Of a stretch of 64,000 bases of DNA, positions 1 to 10,334 are shown in pieces. Position numbers and translations under genes: made by a program. Numbering within the stretch: position 1 is the first letter of the stretch; every line of letters starts with the position of its first letter. The notes under the pieces are model-generated. The model worked only from the letters and a program-made list of their open reading frames with translations. It was not told the DNA's origin and made no database searches. The DNA is taken from NCBI RefSeq assembly GCF_030823405.1, contig NZ_JAUSXC010000001.1, positions 3,765,001-3,829,000 of the forward strand. Direction: 5' to 3'. The DNA is from Chryseobacterium ginsenosidimutans (GTDB lineage Bacteria > Bacteroidota > Bacteroidia > Flavobacteriales > Weeksellaceae).

Positions 1-348
1 CAAAAGCTTTGGAGATTATGGAAAAATACAAGTCACATCCCCTATTTGCATTCAGCGCGATGCTATGTTACCGATAAGATCAAATCAGAAGATGAATGCA
101 TATTTAAAAGAAATTGCCACGCTGTGCAATATAGATGCTACTCTCAACACGCACAAGGCAAGACGCACCTTTGCAAGTACTGTCACGCTAAATAATGGAG
201 TCCCTATTTCTATTGTAAAGCAATGCTGGGACATAGTTCAGTAAAGCAGACTGAAGACTATGCAATGACGGAACAGGAAACGGTCGGTCATGAAATGACA
301 AAGCTCGCTAAGAAATTATCAATACTTTCTCGTTCGAATGAACTATAA
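1..348 (+). pseudogene. Tyrosine integrase, C-terminal remnant
   Basis: This is the 3' end of a phage/transposon-type tyrosine recombinase, broken in at least two places. One frame reads a catalytic-core stretch with THKARRTFAS (the HxxR box), followed by VTLNNGVPISIVK. After a one-base slip near position 222 the next frame reads MLGHSSVKQTEDYA, the usual box with the second His and the catalytic Tyr. A stop interrupts the frame near position 72. The upstream part lies outside the window. Similar enzymes move Bacteroidota conjugative transposons and integrative elements, so this is probably the scar of an element to the left. The assignment to the family is firm; the identity of the element is unknown. 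Confidence 0.75.
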
Positions 349-420
349 AAATTGAAGGTGCTATTCAAAGGCTTGAAAATGAACTAACCGATTTAAAGGA
401 CAATAACAAAGCTCGCTATA

Positions 421-1165
421 ATGAAAAAAATCATTTTACTATTCTCAATCTTGTTCGCATGTCAAAATCAATTGTTTGCACAAAGTATTCCCACCAGAGA
501 CACCTATAACATTACAGTAAACAGAGCTGATCTGTTTGGTCCCGGGATACCGGGCTATGCGGATACCGGCGCCACATTTTTTATAAAAACAGGCACAAAC
601 GAGCAGAATAACTTTTTTGCAAAGACCGACGTTCTTTCCAAGACCTATACGTTTCCGTTATTTATACATTGCAGGGAAGTCCGTAACCTGTTCGCTATGT
701 GAAGTTGATTTTTGACAACCCGGTAATGTCAAGTGGATACTATCCCCTGACAACTAGCGTTGGTGATCATACCACAATATTGCCCGTCGTATATAACAAT
801 CAATTCGGTATGGAGCATACATATATTGTACGGCATACCCTGATAGTTGCCAAATTTGAATGCTTCAATTGTCCACCTGGCGGGGGAACATCATCGAAAA
901 AAGCAGATATCGATGTTGCAACAGCTTTGGCTCCGAATCCAACCAAAAGTTCAACAGACCTGTTTTATGTAGCAGCAGATAATGAAACGATCTCAGTTAG
1001 CATAACCAATATTTATGGCAAAGTAATCAGAACGTATAGGAACACCTTAACACTGGGAAAAACAAGATACCTATCGACCTTGAAAACCAATCAGCCGGAA
1101 CTTATATTGTTACGTGGAAGTCCGGCACTGGAAAGAATGGAATCTTGAAAGTTGTTAAAAACTAA
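421..1165 (+). pseudogene. T9SS type A sorted secreted protein, frameshifted
   Basis: The gene opens with a signal peptide (MKKIILLFSILFACQNQLFA) and, read through three frameshifts (near 655, 712 and 1075), ends in a typical type A sorting domain. Around 925 a segment APNPTKSSTDLFY starts that domain, and in the restored frame the end reads AGTYIVTWKSG, then GILKVVKN and a stop at 1163-1165. The sorting domain would direct the protein through the type IX secretion system to the cell surface. No catalytic domain is recognisable in the short central part. The reading frames 421-702 and 699-1148 are pieces of one former gene. It follows an integrase remnant, so it may be cargo of a decayed element. 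Confidence 0.7.
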
Positions 1166-1187
1166 AAAAACCATCAATCAAATATTT

Positions 1188-1212
1188 GCTCCCGTATTTT
1201 CGGGAGCTTTTA
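1188..1212 (+). terminator. Rho-independent terminator
   Basis: A 7-bp perfect stem (GCTCCCG / CGGGAGC) with a TATTTT loop is followed by TTTTAT. It lies about 22 bases after the stop of the T9SS pseudogene and fits as its terminator. Confidence 0.8.
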
Positions 1213-1458
1213 TATTCAGCGCCTGTTATATCCTAGAATCCATTTCCGGGCAACCTAAAACTGCTATTTAGGCAGCATTATCAATTTCTGGTTAGTGCCT
1301 ATTTTCCTCTACAACCATCCGCTTAAGAAATGCGTTGCGGCCCTCAGCTGACATTTGAGAATATGATCAGTCCCCCAAGGTATTGCCATTATTTCCCCCA
1401 GTCCTAATGTGTTTTTCCTCGATAACCTTCAGCATAAATGCAACGTTCCTATTTCAGT
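1213..1458. other. Intergenic stretch
   Basis: Between the T9SS terminator and the KAS III-like gene I see no gene. On the minus strand, frames around 1230-1440 give short protein-like pieces broken by stops that I cannot assign, so this may be old decayed coding DNA. Confidence 0.4.
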
Positions 1459-2514
1459 CTATACCTTATATACAAATGCATTAATGTTCATTCCCGCTCC
1501 CACAGATGCAAAGAGAAGTATATCACCCTTGCGGAATTCATGTCTCTCGATCTTCCCTTTCATGATTAGGTCATAGAGCGTGGGAATGGTTGCCACGCTG
1601 CTGTTTCCAAATTTATGGATGGACATGGGCATAATATCCTTTGGCGGTAACATGTTGTAAAGCTCATAGAAACGGCTCACAATGGCCTCGTCCATTTTCT
1701 CGTTGGCCTGATGGATAAGTATTTTTGTTAGGGATTCTACCTTTACATTTGCTCTGTTAAGGCACGACTGCATAGCCAATGGAACCTTTGTAAGAGCAAA
1801 CTCATAGATTTTCCTGCCCCTCATCTTGATATAACGGACATCCTCATCTGACTGCCCGTTGTAGGATTTGCCAAAGTATAGATATTCGGATTCGTCTACG
1901 GCATAGGTGACGCTCTCATGGGACACCAGACCGCTTCCATCCAAGGATGCCTCGACCACTACAGCGCCCGCACCGTCTGCATAAATCATCGAGTCCCTGT
2001 CGAACTTATCGACAACACGCGATAATGTTTCCGCTCCGATCACCAGGCATCGTTTTGCTATTCCAGATCTTATAAAGGCATTGGCTTGTATCATTCCCTC
2101 GTTCCAGCCCGGGCAACCAAACAACAGGTCATACGCCACACAGTGTGGGTTTTTGATACCCAGCTTATTTTTAACCCTTGATCCCAGACTTGGAACGGTA
2201 TCAGATTGGACCTTCCCAAACGCCACATCGCCATAATTGTGACACATGATAATATAATCTATACTTTCCTTGTCAATCCCCGCATCAGTTATTGCACGTT
2301 CCGATGCAAAGAACGCCAAGTCTGAGGCCGTATGTTGCGGCTCAGCGTACCTGCGCTCCTCAATTCCTGTAATATCATGGAATTTCCCAATAACTGCCTC
2401 AGGATACCTCAGCGTGTTACCTGTCTCATCAAAAAAGATATGTTCTGCGAAATCCCCGTTTGTAATAATCTGGTCCGGCACATAGCTTCCAGAGCCTGTT
2501 ATCTTAATATTCAT
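1459..2514 (-). CDS. Ketoacyl-ACP synthase III-like (FabH family) enzyme
   Basis: A 351-residue thiolase-fold condensing enzyme of the FabH/KAS III family. The catalytic Cys is visible in LFGCPGW (about C134), the His in IHQANEKM (about H268) and the Asn in FGNSSVATIP (about N304), which together form the Cys-His-Asn triad of acyl-CoA-primed Claisen condensation. The start MNIKITGSGSYVP at 2514 matches where FabH proteins begin; an in-frame ATG three codons upstream (2523) is an alternative, and the longer frame to 2562 adds a non-homologous tail. The gene stands alone, with no acyl carrier protein or other fatty acid genes beside it. A dedicated role, such as making a specialised acyl chain or methyl-ketone precursor, is as likely as housekeeping fatty acid initiation. 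The substrate cannot be read from the sequence. Confidence 0.85.
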   Translation of the reverse strand: MNIKITGSGSYVPDQIITNGDFAEHIFFDETGNTLRYPEAVIGKFHDITGIEERRYAEPQHTASDLAFFASERAITDAGIDKESIDYIIMCHNYGDVAFGKVQSDTVPSLGSRVKNKLGIKNPHCVAYDLLFGCPGWNEGMIQANAFIRSGIAKRCLVIGAETLSRVVDKFDRDSMIYADGAGAVVVEASLDGSGLVSHESVTYAVDESEYLYFGKSYNGQSDEDVRYIKMRGRKIYEFALTKVPLAMQSCLNRANVKVESLTKILIHQANEKMDEAIVSRFYELYNMLPPKDIMPMSIHKFGNSSVATIPTLYDLIMKGKIERHEFRKGDILLFASVGAGMNINAFVYKV

Positions 2515-2937
2515 AGCTGGCATTTTAAATTTATCAAATTCCGTTTTTATTTCCTTTGGCAAAATTATGCCAAAATTTGCGATTCTTTGGATTTCTCACA
2601 GTCCGTTTTGCCCACTTTTGGCAGATTTAATATTTTTGGATAGATATGATCCGTGGGGGTCGGTACTACTCTTTCATAAGATTTCAGAAACCTTTATGAT
2701 GAAATGCTCCTGCAATCTTTGACTTTTGGGGAACTATAAGACAACTATAAAATAAAAGCCGGAGCTCCCGATATTGTACGGTGACTTTTCTTAGGTGGAT
2801 TTATCTTACGCATTCATATGAACTGATTATGGGTTATTTCTATGTCAAAAAATGACAAGAATATTTCTGGAAGTATCAATTAATAATTCAGAATTTCTAC
2901 AAAATCAGGTCTCATCTTTACCGCATAATTATAGAAT
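2515..2937. other. Intergenic stretch
   Basis: This gap holds the divergent promoters of the KAS III gene (minus) and the efflux operon (plus). I see no convincing gene or hairpin terminator in it. Confidence 0.4.
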
Positions 2938-4203
2938 ATGGATACTTCTTGTACATATCTCATTCGTGGTTTTTTATTTTTGATGCTTTCTTTCAGTGGT
3001 CTAAAAATAAATGCGCAATCAAAAAATACACTGTCTTATTTTCTTGAAGAAGCAAAAATAAACAGTCCTGTTTTAAATGATTTCAACAATCAGGAGATGT
3101 CTAATCGGATTGACAGTTTAAAATTAAGAGCAACATATGGTTTTATTGTTACGGGAGAAGGAAATGCAGGATATTCTCCCAATATAAAAGGTTGGGGATA
3201 CGACAGTGCACTGACAAACGGACAATCACTTTTTGCTGGTGTAAGAGTTGCCAAAGAATTCATTAGCCGTAATAATCTCAATACAAGACTTTCCGGAATC
3301 AATGCCAGTATTGCACAGGTTTTGGCACAGAAAAACATCAGTCTTCAAACTCTTAACAAACAGATTACCGATCAATATATTGCCACTTATGCAAGTCAGC
3401 AACAATATAATTTAAGCAAGGAAATTATTCATTTATTAAGTCAGGAAGATATTGTTCTGAAAAAACTGACTCAAGCTGCCGTTTTCAGACAAACGGATTA
3501 TCTAACCTTTAAAGTTACTCTTCAGCAAAACGAATTGACATTGGAACAGCAAAAGGCCGATTGGCAGAACAATTATGCTTTGCTCAATTACTTGTCGGGA
3601 ATTGTAGACAATACTTTTGAACCAGTTGAAGCTCCTTTCGTTCAGGAAAGTCCAATTCCCGTTTCTTTTGATAACAGCATGTACACAAAAGCTTTTCAGG
3701 CAGACAGTTTAAAGCTTGCGAATGACGCCAAAATCATTCAATATAATTACAAACCAAAAATAACAGCATTTTCAGACAGCGGTTATCAGTCTTCGTTTAC
3801 AACAACTCCGTATAAAAATTTTGGATTGAGTGTAGGAGTTGGTGTTACCATTCCGATTTATGATGGTCATCAGAAAAAAATGTTGTTGCAGCAAAATCAA
3901 TTATCCCTGCAAACCCGCCAGAAATATCTTGAGCAGACTCAAAGACAATATCAACAGCAGATTCTTCAAATCAGCAATCAGATTGAGCAATATAATAAGA
4001 TCATCAACACTGCAAACGAACAAACGACTTATGCCAAAACTTTGGTGGAAGCCAATGCCAAACAGCTTCCAACAGGAGATGTAAGAATGGTGGATTTTAT
4101 TTTATCGATCAACAATTTGCTGAGTCTCAAAGGAAATATCATTCAGTATAACACGACATTATTCAATCTGAAAAACCAATTGCAATATTTAATCATTCAA
4201 TAA
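2938..4203 (+). CDS. TolC-family outer membrane efflux protein
   Basis: A 421-residue protein with an N-terminal signal peptide ending near INAQS, followed by the long alpha-helical, Gln/Asn/Leu-rich repeats of an outer membrane efflux protein. Two similar halves are each rich in heptad-like helices (for instance around residues 130-210 and 310-420). It should form the trimeric channel-tunnel through which the RND pump encoded downstream exports substrates. The next gene starts six bases after its stop, so the two are surely co-transcribed. Its length is normal for the family. The substrate is not predictable; cation (CusC-like) and drug efflux are both possible. Confidence 0.88.
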   Translation: MDTSCTYLIRGFLFLMLSFSGLKINAQSKNTLSYFLEEAKINSPVLNDFNNQEMSNRIDSLKLRATYGFIVTGEGNAGYSPNIKGWGYDSALTNGQSLFAGVRVAKEFISRNNLNTRLSGINASIAQVLAQKNISLQTLNKQITDQYIATYASQQQYNLSKEIIHLLSQEDIVLKKLTQAAVFRQTDYLTFKVTLQQNELTLEQQKADWQNNYALLNYLSGIVDNTFEPVEAPFVQESPIPVSFDNSMYTKAFQADSLKLANDAKIIQYNYKPKITAFSDSGYQSSFTTTPYKNFGLSVGVGVTIPIYDGHQKKMLLQQNQLSLQTRQKYLEQTQRQYQQQILQISNQIEQYNKIINTANEQTTYAKTLVEANAKQLPTGDVRMVDFILSINNLLSLKGNIIQYNTTLFNLKNQLQYLIIQ

Positions 4204-4209
4204 AAAGTC

Positions 4210-5136
4210 ATGAAAAAAGTAATCGCCCTCATTATATGGTCTCTTGTTGTTCTGAGCTGTAACAAAACTGTAGATAGTCCTCCGGCAGAAGCAGCTGCAA
4301 CAGAGACGAAACCAAAAACATTAGTCACGGTAGCTTATCCGTCTGATACAGCTCAACTCAATAATATCATAACGCTAAATGCAACGGCCACTTATCTGTT
4401 AAAATCTGATGTAAAAGCCAACAGCACAGGTTACATCACAAAAATAACCATTAAACAGGCGGACCATGTTGGCAAAGGTTCCGTTCTTTTTGGATTGCAA
4501 ACCAAAGAAGCAAGAGCATTGGGAAATACCATCAATAAATTAGATAAATCCTTTCGTTTCAACGGCGCAACGACGGTAACAAGCCCTGCAACAGGTTATG
4601 TGGCGATGCTGAATCACCAGATCGGAGATTATGTCCAGGACGGGGAAGTTTTGGCAACAATTACCGATTCGGGAAGTTTTGGTTTTGTGGTCGATGTGCC
4701 TTACGAATACCTTCAAATCATAAAAACTAAAGGTTCCTTACCTATTACTTTACCCGATAATACAATCTTGCAGGGAACAATCGCAAAAGTGATGCCTTCT
4801 GTTGATGCCATTTCTCAAACTGTAAAAGTGTTATTACAAGTTCCCACTAATAATATTCCCGAAAATCTGATTGCTACAGTAAGCTTTTCTAAAACTTCAG
4901 CTTCCGGTTTGTCTGTCCCTAAAATGGCGGTAGTAAGTGACGAAACCCAATCTTCTTTTTGGGTAATGAAATTAATCAACGATACGACAGCCATAAAAAC
5001 AGACATCACAAAAGGCCTGGAAACGGATCAATATATTCAAATACAATCAGGGAATTTGACAACAAAAGACAGAGTGATTGTCTCAGGAAATTTCGGATTG
5101 AGTGATACGGCAACTGTGAAAATACAAAACCCTTAA
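4210..5136 (+). CDS. RND efflux periplasmic adaptor (membrane fusion) lipoprotein
   Basis: A 308-residue HlyD/AcrA-type adaptor. The N-terminus has a lipobox (VVLSC), so the mature protein is probably tethered through a lipidated Cys. A lipoyl-like half motif (KANSTGYITKITIKQADHV) and its partner (SPATGYVAMLNHQIGDYVQ) flank a short helical hairpin region, and a beta-barrel domain follows around residues 150-300. It bridges the inner membrane pump and the TolC channel. It sits between these two genes with gaps of six and four bases. The hairpin is unusually short (about 30 residues between the lipoyl halves), as in compact adaptors of Bacteroidota. Confidence 0.87.
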   Translation: MKKVIALIIWSLVVLSCNKTVDSPPAEAAATETKPKTLVTVAYPSDTAQLNNIITLNATATYLLKSDVKANSTGYITKITIKQADHVGKGSVLFGLQTKEARALGNTINKLDKSFRFNGATTVTSPATGYVAMLNHQIGDYVQDGEVLATITDSGSFGFVVDVPYEYLQIIKTKGSLPITLPDNTILQGTIAKVMPSVDAISQTVKVLLQVPTNNIPENLIATVSFSKTSASGLSVPKMAVVSDETQSSFWVMKLINDTTAIKTDITKGLETDQYIQIQSGNLTTKDRVIVSGNFGLSDTATVKIQNP

Positions 5137-5140
5137 TCTG

Positions 5141-8100
5141 ATGAAAAAGTCTTTTTTTGTAACCTATAAAAATCCTTTGCTGGTATTGATTTTACTGATA
5201 CTGGCGGGCGGAATTTATTCTTATACCAAAATTCAGTCGGCCTTATTTCCACAGATTACTTTTCCGAAAATAAAAATCATTGCCGATGCAGGACAACAAC
5301 CTGTCAATCAAATGACAGTCGGCGTGACCAAAGTGTTGGAAGATGCAGTGAAAAGAGTTCCAGATTTACAGGTTTTGAAAAGCACAACGAGCCGGGGAAG
5401 CTGCGAAATCTCCGCCTTTATGGATTGGAATGTGAATGTAGATTTAGCCAAACAGCAGATAGAAAGCAGTGTTAATGAAGTTAGAAATCAGTTGCCTACA
5501 GATGTTGGTATTTCTGTTGAAAAAATGAATCCATCGATTCTTCCGGTAATGGGATATTCTTTAAACTCAAGTTCAAAAGACCCGATTGCGCTGAAACAAT
5601 TGGCACTTTACACTATAAAACCTTTTCTTTCGCAGGTTGCGGGAGTTAGCGAAGTGAGAATCATCGGCGGACAGGACAAGGAATTCCGTGTGATAATGAA
5701 TCGGGCGATGATGGGGAGATTAGGAATTACTCCTGCATCGGTAGAACAGGCGATTAATACATCCAATTTCATTAAGTCAAATGGATATTCCTCTGATTTT
5801 CGATACCTCTATTTAACACTTACCGACGCTCAGATTCGTAACGAAAGTCAATTGAAAAGTCTGGTGGTAAGCAATAATGGAAACCGTATTATTTTGTTAA
5901 GTGATATTGCTCAAATCAACATTCATAATGCGAAACAATATATTAAGGTCAATGCCAACGGACAGGAAAGTATTCTTATTGCAGTAATACAGCAACCCAA
6001 CGTAAATGTGGTGGATTTAAGTAAAGCGATGGAGGCAAAAATTGCCGAGCTTCAAAAGACCCTACCGAAAGATATTGTTTTAAAACCTTATTATGTTCAG
6101 GCTGATTTTGTAAATGATTCTATTAAAAGCGTTACGGATGCGTTATGGATTGGATTGATTTTAGCGATTATCGTGGCAATTATTTTCCTCCGTTCCTGGA
6201 AAGCCAGTGCGGTTATTTTAATCACGATTCCGATTACGTTGAGCCTTACGATGCTTGTTCTCTATACAATGGGTCAAACATTCAATATTATGACGTTGGG
6301 TGCAATTGCCGCTGCCATAGGATTAATTATTGATGATGCGATTGTGGTGGTGGAACAAATCCACAGAACTCATGAGGAGCATCCCGAAGAATCTTCGAAG
6401 ACACTGGTACAAAAAGCGATTAACTATCTGTTGAAAGCAATGGTTGGTTCGTCACTCAGTACCATTGTGATTTTCTTACCTTTTATGCTGATGAGCGGTG
6501 TTGCGGGAGCTTATTTTAAAGTAATGACCGATACAATGATCATTACGCTGGTCTGTTCTTTTTTTGCAACCTGGATATTACTTCCTATCGTTTATTTACT
6601 GTTATCCTCAGGAAAGAAAAAAGAACAAGATCTCCGGCATCACGATGTAAAAGAAAGAAAATGGGTGGGATTTTTTATCAGAAAACCTTTATTCAGTTAT
6701 GTTTTTATTATAATATTAATTATTTTAACAGTAATTATTCTTCCCAATATCAGTACCGGATTTTTACCCGATATGGATGAGGGAAGTATTGTTTTAGACT
6801 ACAATTCGCCTCCGGGAACTTCATTGGAAGAAACAGACAGAGAACTGAAAGAAGTTGAGAAAATTATCACTTCAACACCCGAAGTTCAGGCGTACAGCCG
6901 AAGAACGGGAACTCAAATGGGATTCTTCATTACCGAACCGAACCGGGAGATTATTTGATTCAGTTAAAGAAAAACAGAAGTAAAACAACGAACGAAGTAA
7001 CAGATGCTATCCGTGCAAGAATTGATGCTTCAGGCTTGCCGTTAACCGTAGATTTTGGACAGGTAATTACCGATATGCTCGGTGATTTGATGAGCAGCGT
7101 TCAGCCGATTGAAATTAAAGTTTTCGGGACAGACCAGAAAGTCATTGAAGATTATTCTCGAAAAATTGCCGGAATTGTAGAGAAAGTCAACGGAACAGCA
7201 GATGTTTTCGATGGAATTGTAATTGCAGGACCATCAATGGTTGTCAATCCTAAATTGCCTCTTTTAGCGCTGTATAACATTTCTCTGCCCGATTTTCAGA
7301 ATCAGTTGCAGGCAAATCTGGATGGGAATGTTGCGGGAAACATCTTCGATAACGTTCAATACACGCCGATACGATTATTATACAACGAAAAAAGCAATCA
7401 GTCTTTAAGCGACATTAACAACAGTATGATTGCTTTACCGAACGGAACTTTGAAACCTTTGAGTGAATTTGCAACGGTAAGTGTTGTAAAAGGGTCTGCC
7501 GAAGTCAACAGGGAAGATTTGCAAACGTTAGGAATCGTAACGGCAAGATTGGATAACGGAAATCTGGGCGGAACGATTCAGGAAATACAGAATCAGATTA
7601 ATCAGAAAATAAAACTGCCAAGCGGATATTCTGTGGTTTATGGCGGAGCTTATGCTGAACAACAACAATCGTTTAAGGAATTATTGATTATTCTGATAGT
7701 TTCGAGTTTACTGGTTTTTTCAGTGATGCTGTTTTTATTCAGAAATGTTTTGGTGGCTCTTATCATCTTATTCGTTTCAGTTTTGGGACTTTCGGGAGGG
7801 ATTTTATTACTGTATTTAACCAACACTCCTTTGAATGTCGGCAGTTATACCGGACTCATTATGATGGTAGGAATCATCGGGGAAAACGCCATTTTCACGT
7901 ATCTGCAATTCCATGAAAGCTTAGCGACAAAAACTAAAGAAGAAGCTGTAATTTATGCCATCAGTACAAGACTTCGCCCGAAATTGATGACTGCTTTGGG
8001 AGCCATTATCGCCTTAATGCCTTTAGCATTGGGAATAGGAACGGGAGCACAAATGCATCAACCTTTGGCGATTGCTGTTATCGGCGGATTCATCGTTGCA

Positions 8101-8181
8101 TTGCCACTTTTACTAATTGTTTTGCCAACATTGCTCAACAAAATCAATTTAAAACAAGAAGAAATAAACAACCCAAAATGA
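5141..8181 (+). pseudogene. RND efflux pump permease, split by one frameshift
   Basis: An AcrB/CusA-type resistance-nodulation-division pump. The first part (5141-6958) holds the porter domain, TM1-6 and the TM4 proton relay (GLIIDDAIVVVEQIHRTHEE, two adjacent Asp). The second part (from about 6955) holds the second porter half and TM7-12. Together they make about 1013 residues, the normal family length. The break is at about 6945: adding one G to the run in ccgaaccgggaga restores EPNRGDYLIQLKKNRSK without a gap. No stops or other lesions occur in either half. It may be a recent inactivation, phase variation in a short G tract, or a sequencing error. The distal part overlaps the next gene by four bases. 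Confidence 0.88.
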
Positions 8182-9197
8182 AAACAAAAACTTTCATCAT
8201 TACAAGCGCATTTCTATGCCTTTCACTCAACGTTTCAGCTCAGAACGCAACTTCTGTAAATACCATTAAAACGTTCAAAATAGGAGGAAACAGTGACGGT
8301 TGGGATTACTTAACCGTAAATCCTAAAAACAACTTATTATATGTAAGCCACGGAACCAGAGTCAATGTTCTAAATAAAACGACAGGCGAAAGTATTGGCG
8401 AAATTAAGGCAACAACCGGTGTTCACGGCATCGCATTTACTCCAAATTCTACGAATGGATTTATTACTTGCGGGAAATTAAATTCTGTAAAAGTATTTGA
8501 TATTAAAACTAATCTGGTTACAGCTGAAATTCCTGTCGGACAAAATCCCGATGCTATCTTCTATGAAGCTTTCTCTAAAAAGCTTATTGTCTGCAACGGA
8601 AAAACCAATAATATAAGCGTGATTGACCCAAAAAACAACACGGTTGTAAATACCATCGACGTTGGCGGTAAACCCGAAACAGCCGTAAGCAACGGAAAAG
8701 GAAAAATCTTTGTCAATATTGAAGATAAAAATGAAATTGTTGTGATTGATGCTAAAAAATTCACGGTAACCAATCATTGGAATTTAAATAAAGAAGAAGG
8801 GCCTTCCGGACTTGCGATGGATCCAAAAACGAACAGGCTTTTCAGTACCTGCGACAAAATGTTAGTGATTTTAGACTCCGAAACGGGAAAACTGGTTAAG
8901 AAAATGCCGATTGGAGACGGTTGTGACGGTGCCGTTTTCGATGATAAAACAAGCACAATTTATACTTCCAATGGCGAAGGAAATATTTCTGTGATTCTGG
9001 AGAAAAATGCCAGTCAGTTTGTTGCGCTCAAAAATATTATCACTAAAAAAGGAGCGCGTACCATTGCATTAGATAGCTCAACCCATCATTTGTATTTACC
9101 GACAGCAGATTTTGAGGACAAAGAAAAAGACAACCGAGGAAGACCAAGAATTAAAGAAGGAACTTTTCAGGTTATTGCCGTGAAAACCATTAAGTAA
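8178..9197 (+). CDS. YncE-like beta-propeller (YVTN repeat) secreted protein
   Basis: A 339-residue protein with a clear signal peptide (cleavage near NVSAQN). It is built of about seven blades with repeats such as LLYVSHGTRVNVLNKTTGE, KLIVCNGKTNNISVIDPKNN and IYTSNGEGNISVILEKN, typical of YncE and other YVTN-family propellers. Its ATG overlaps the pump stop (ATGA), so it is translationally coupled to the efflux operon. Similar propeller proteins often accompany metal or small-molecule transport in Bacteroidota and may bind ligand in the periplasm; here the ligand is unknown. The gene itself is intact. Confidence 0.8.
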   Translation: MKTKTFIITSAFLCLSLNVSAQNATSVNTIKTFKIGGNSDGWDYLTVNPKNNLLYVSHGTRVNVLNKTTGESIGEIKATTGVHGIAFTPNSTNGFITCGKLNSVKVFDIKTNLVTAEIPVGQNPDAIFYEAFSKKLIVCNGKTNNISVIDPKNNTVVNTIDVGGKPETAVSNGKGKIFVNIEDKNEIVVIDAKKFTVTNHWNLNKEEGPSGLAMDPKTNRLFSTCDKMLVILDSETGKLVKKMPIGDGCDGAVFDDKTSTIYTSNGEGNISVILEKNASQFVALKNIITKKGARTIALDSSTHHLYLPTADFEDKEKDNRGRPRIKEGTFQVIAVKTIK

Positions 9198-9429
9198 AAG
9201 GTTGAATTTAAATAAAAAGTAAAAATATATTTCTTAAAACCTGAAAATTCAAAATTTCTTCTAAATCGTTTCTGAATATTGTATAAATGAAAAAGGTAGC
9301 AACTTTATTGATAGCGATGACAGCTGTAGCTTTATCTACAATAACGAGATTGATACTTTTTCGGTAGAAGACCTTTATCTGAAAATTAATGTATTTCTGC
9401 AAATCAGGAAACGCAAAATTGAATAGCAT

Positions 9430-9699
9430 TTTTTAGATTTCTAAAGGTTTTGGGACTCAATTGACAGCTGTTTATCTGGCTTCGGATATTATTCGGCAAG
9501 GGAAAATAGGTTCGAGGTTTTCAATGGATCTGGGAGTGAAGAATCAATGAAAACGGAAAAGGGAGAATTTTTAATGCTACAGATTTTGCTGAACGCCATG
9601 GTAATCAAGAAAAAGATACAAGGGAATGGATTTGCTTATACGGGTGATGGATATTATGAAACTCAAGTTGTAAGATTAGGCTATAGTTATAAATTTTAA
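9430..9699 (+). pseudogene. Outer membrane beta-barrel (TonB receptor-like) C-terminal remnant
   Basis: Three reading frames together give the end of an outer membrane beta-barrel protein: GTQLTAVYLASDII and KIGSRFSMDLGVK in one frame, IFNATD in another, and the last strand GYYETQVVRLGYSYKF with a final aromatic residue before the stop at 9697-9699. At least two indels and the missing N-terminal part show that it is a pseudogene. A short separate frame at about 9287 starts with a signal-like MKKVATLLIAMTAVALSTI but stops after 26 codons; it may be the start of the same deleted gene. The rest of the 9198-9713 gap shows nothing else. Confidence 0.65.
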
Positions 9700-9719
9700 T
9701 AAAAAACTCAACAGTGATC

Positions 9720-10313
9720 ATGGATAATTTGGTAGAAGCTGTAAGCAGTTATGTGACATTATTTCTTTCGGAAAGTCTTTCGAAGGATCTTTCTTTTCAC
9801 TGTATGATGCATACTTATGATGTAGTGAGTGCAGCACTAGAAATTGGCACACAATGCCATTTGTCGGAAGAAGAAATGCTTGTCTTACAGGTAGCAGCAT
9901 GGTTTCATGACTGCGGATATGTGAATCTTTATATTGGTCATGAAGAGGAAAGTAAAAAAATAGCACAGAATTTCCTAGAAAATTTCGGATGTGAGAAAGA
10001 TTTTATTGATGCTGTTTTAAGCTGTATTGATTCTACAAAATATCCCCCAAAACCATCTTCTTTACTGGAAAAAGTGCTGTGTGATGCAGATATGTATCAT
10101 TTGACATGTCCGAATTATCCAAAGTATGAAAAAGCCATACGGCAAGAGTTTGAAAAATATCTTGGACTGTCTTATACCGATGAACAATGGGCGCTAAAGA
10201 ATTGTAATTTTTTTAAAGATCATGAATATTACACAGACTACGGTCGAACAGTTCTTGCAAAGTTTAAAGAAGTGAATATTAAATTAATGAGCTATTCCAA
10301 ATGCGTTTTTTAA
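9720..10313 (+). CDS. HD-domain hydrolase
   Basis: A 197-residue HD superfamily metal-dependent phosphohydrolase. Visible metal ligands are H31 (in HCMMHTYDVV), H63-D64 (AAWFHDCGY) and a distal Asp in LCDADMYHL. The overall plan is that of the small stand-alone HD proteins often annotated as phosphohydrolases, with nucleotides or phosphodiesters as usual substrates. I place the start at the ATG at 9720; a GTG two codons upstream (9714) is the alternative. The gene is followed 21 bases later by a PAP2 phosphatase on the same strand. No fused signalling domain is present, so a second-messenger role is not indicated. Confidence 0.78.
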   Translation: MDNLVEAVSSYVTLFLSESLSKDLSFHCMMHTYDVVSAALEIGTQCHLSEEEMLVLQVAAWFHDCGYVNLYIGHEEESKKIAQNFLENFGCEKDFIDAVLSCIDSTKYPPKPSSLLEKVLCDADMYHLTCPNYPKYEKAIRQEFEKYLGLSYTDEQWALKNCNFFKDHEYYTDYGRTVLAKFKEVNIKLMSYSKCVF

Positions 10314-10334
10314 AATCAATTAATAATTACGAAG

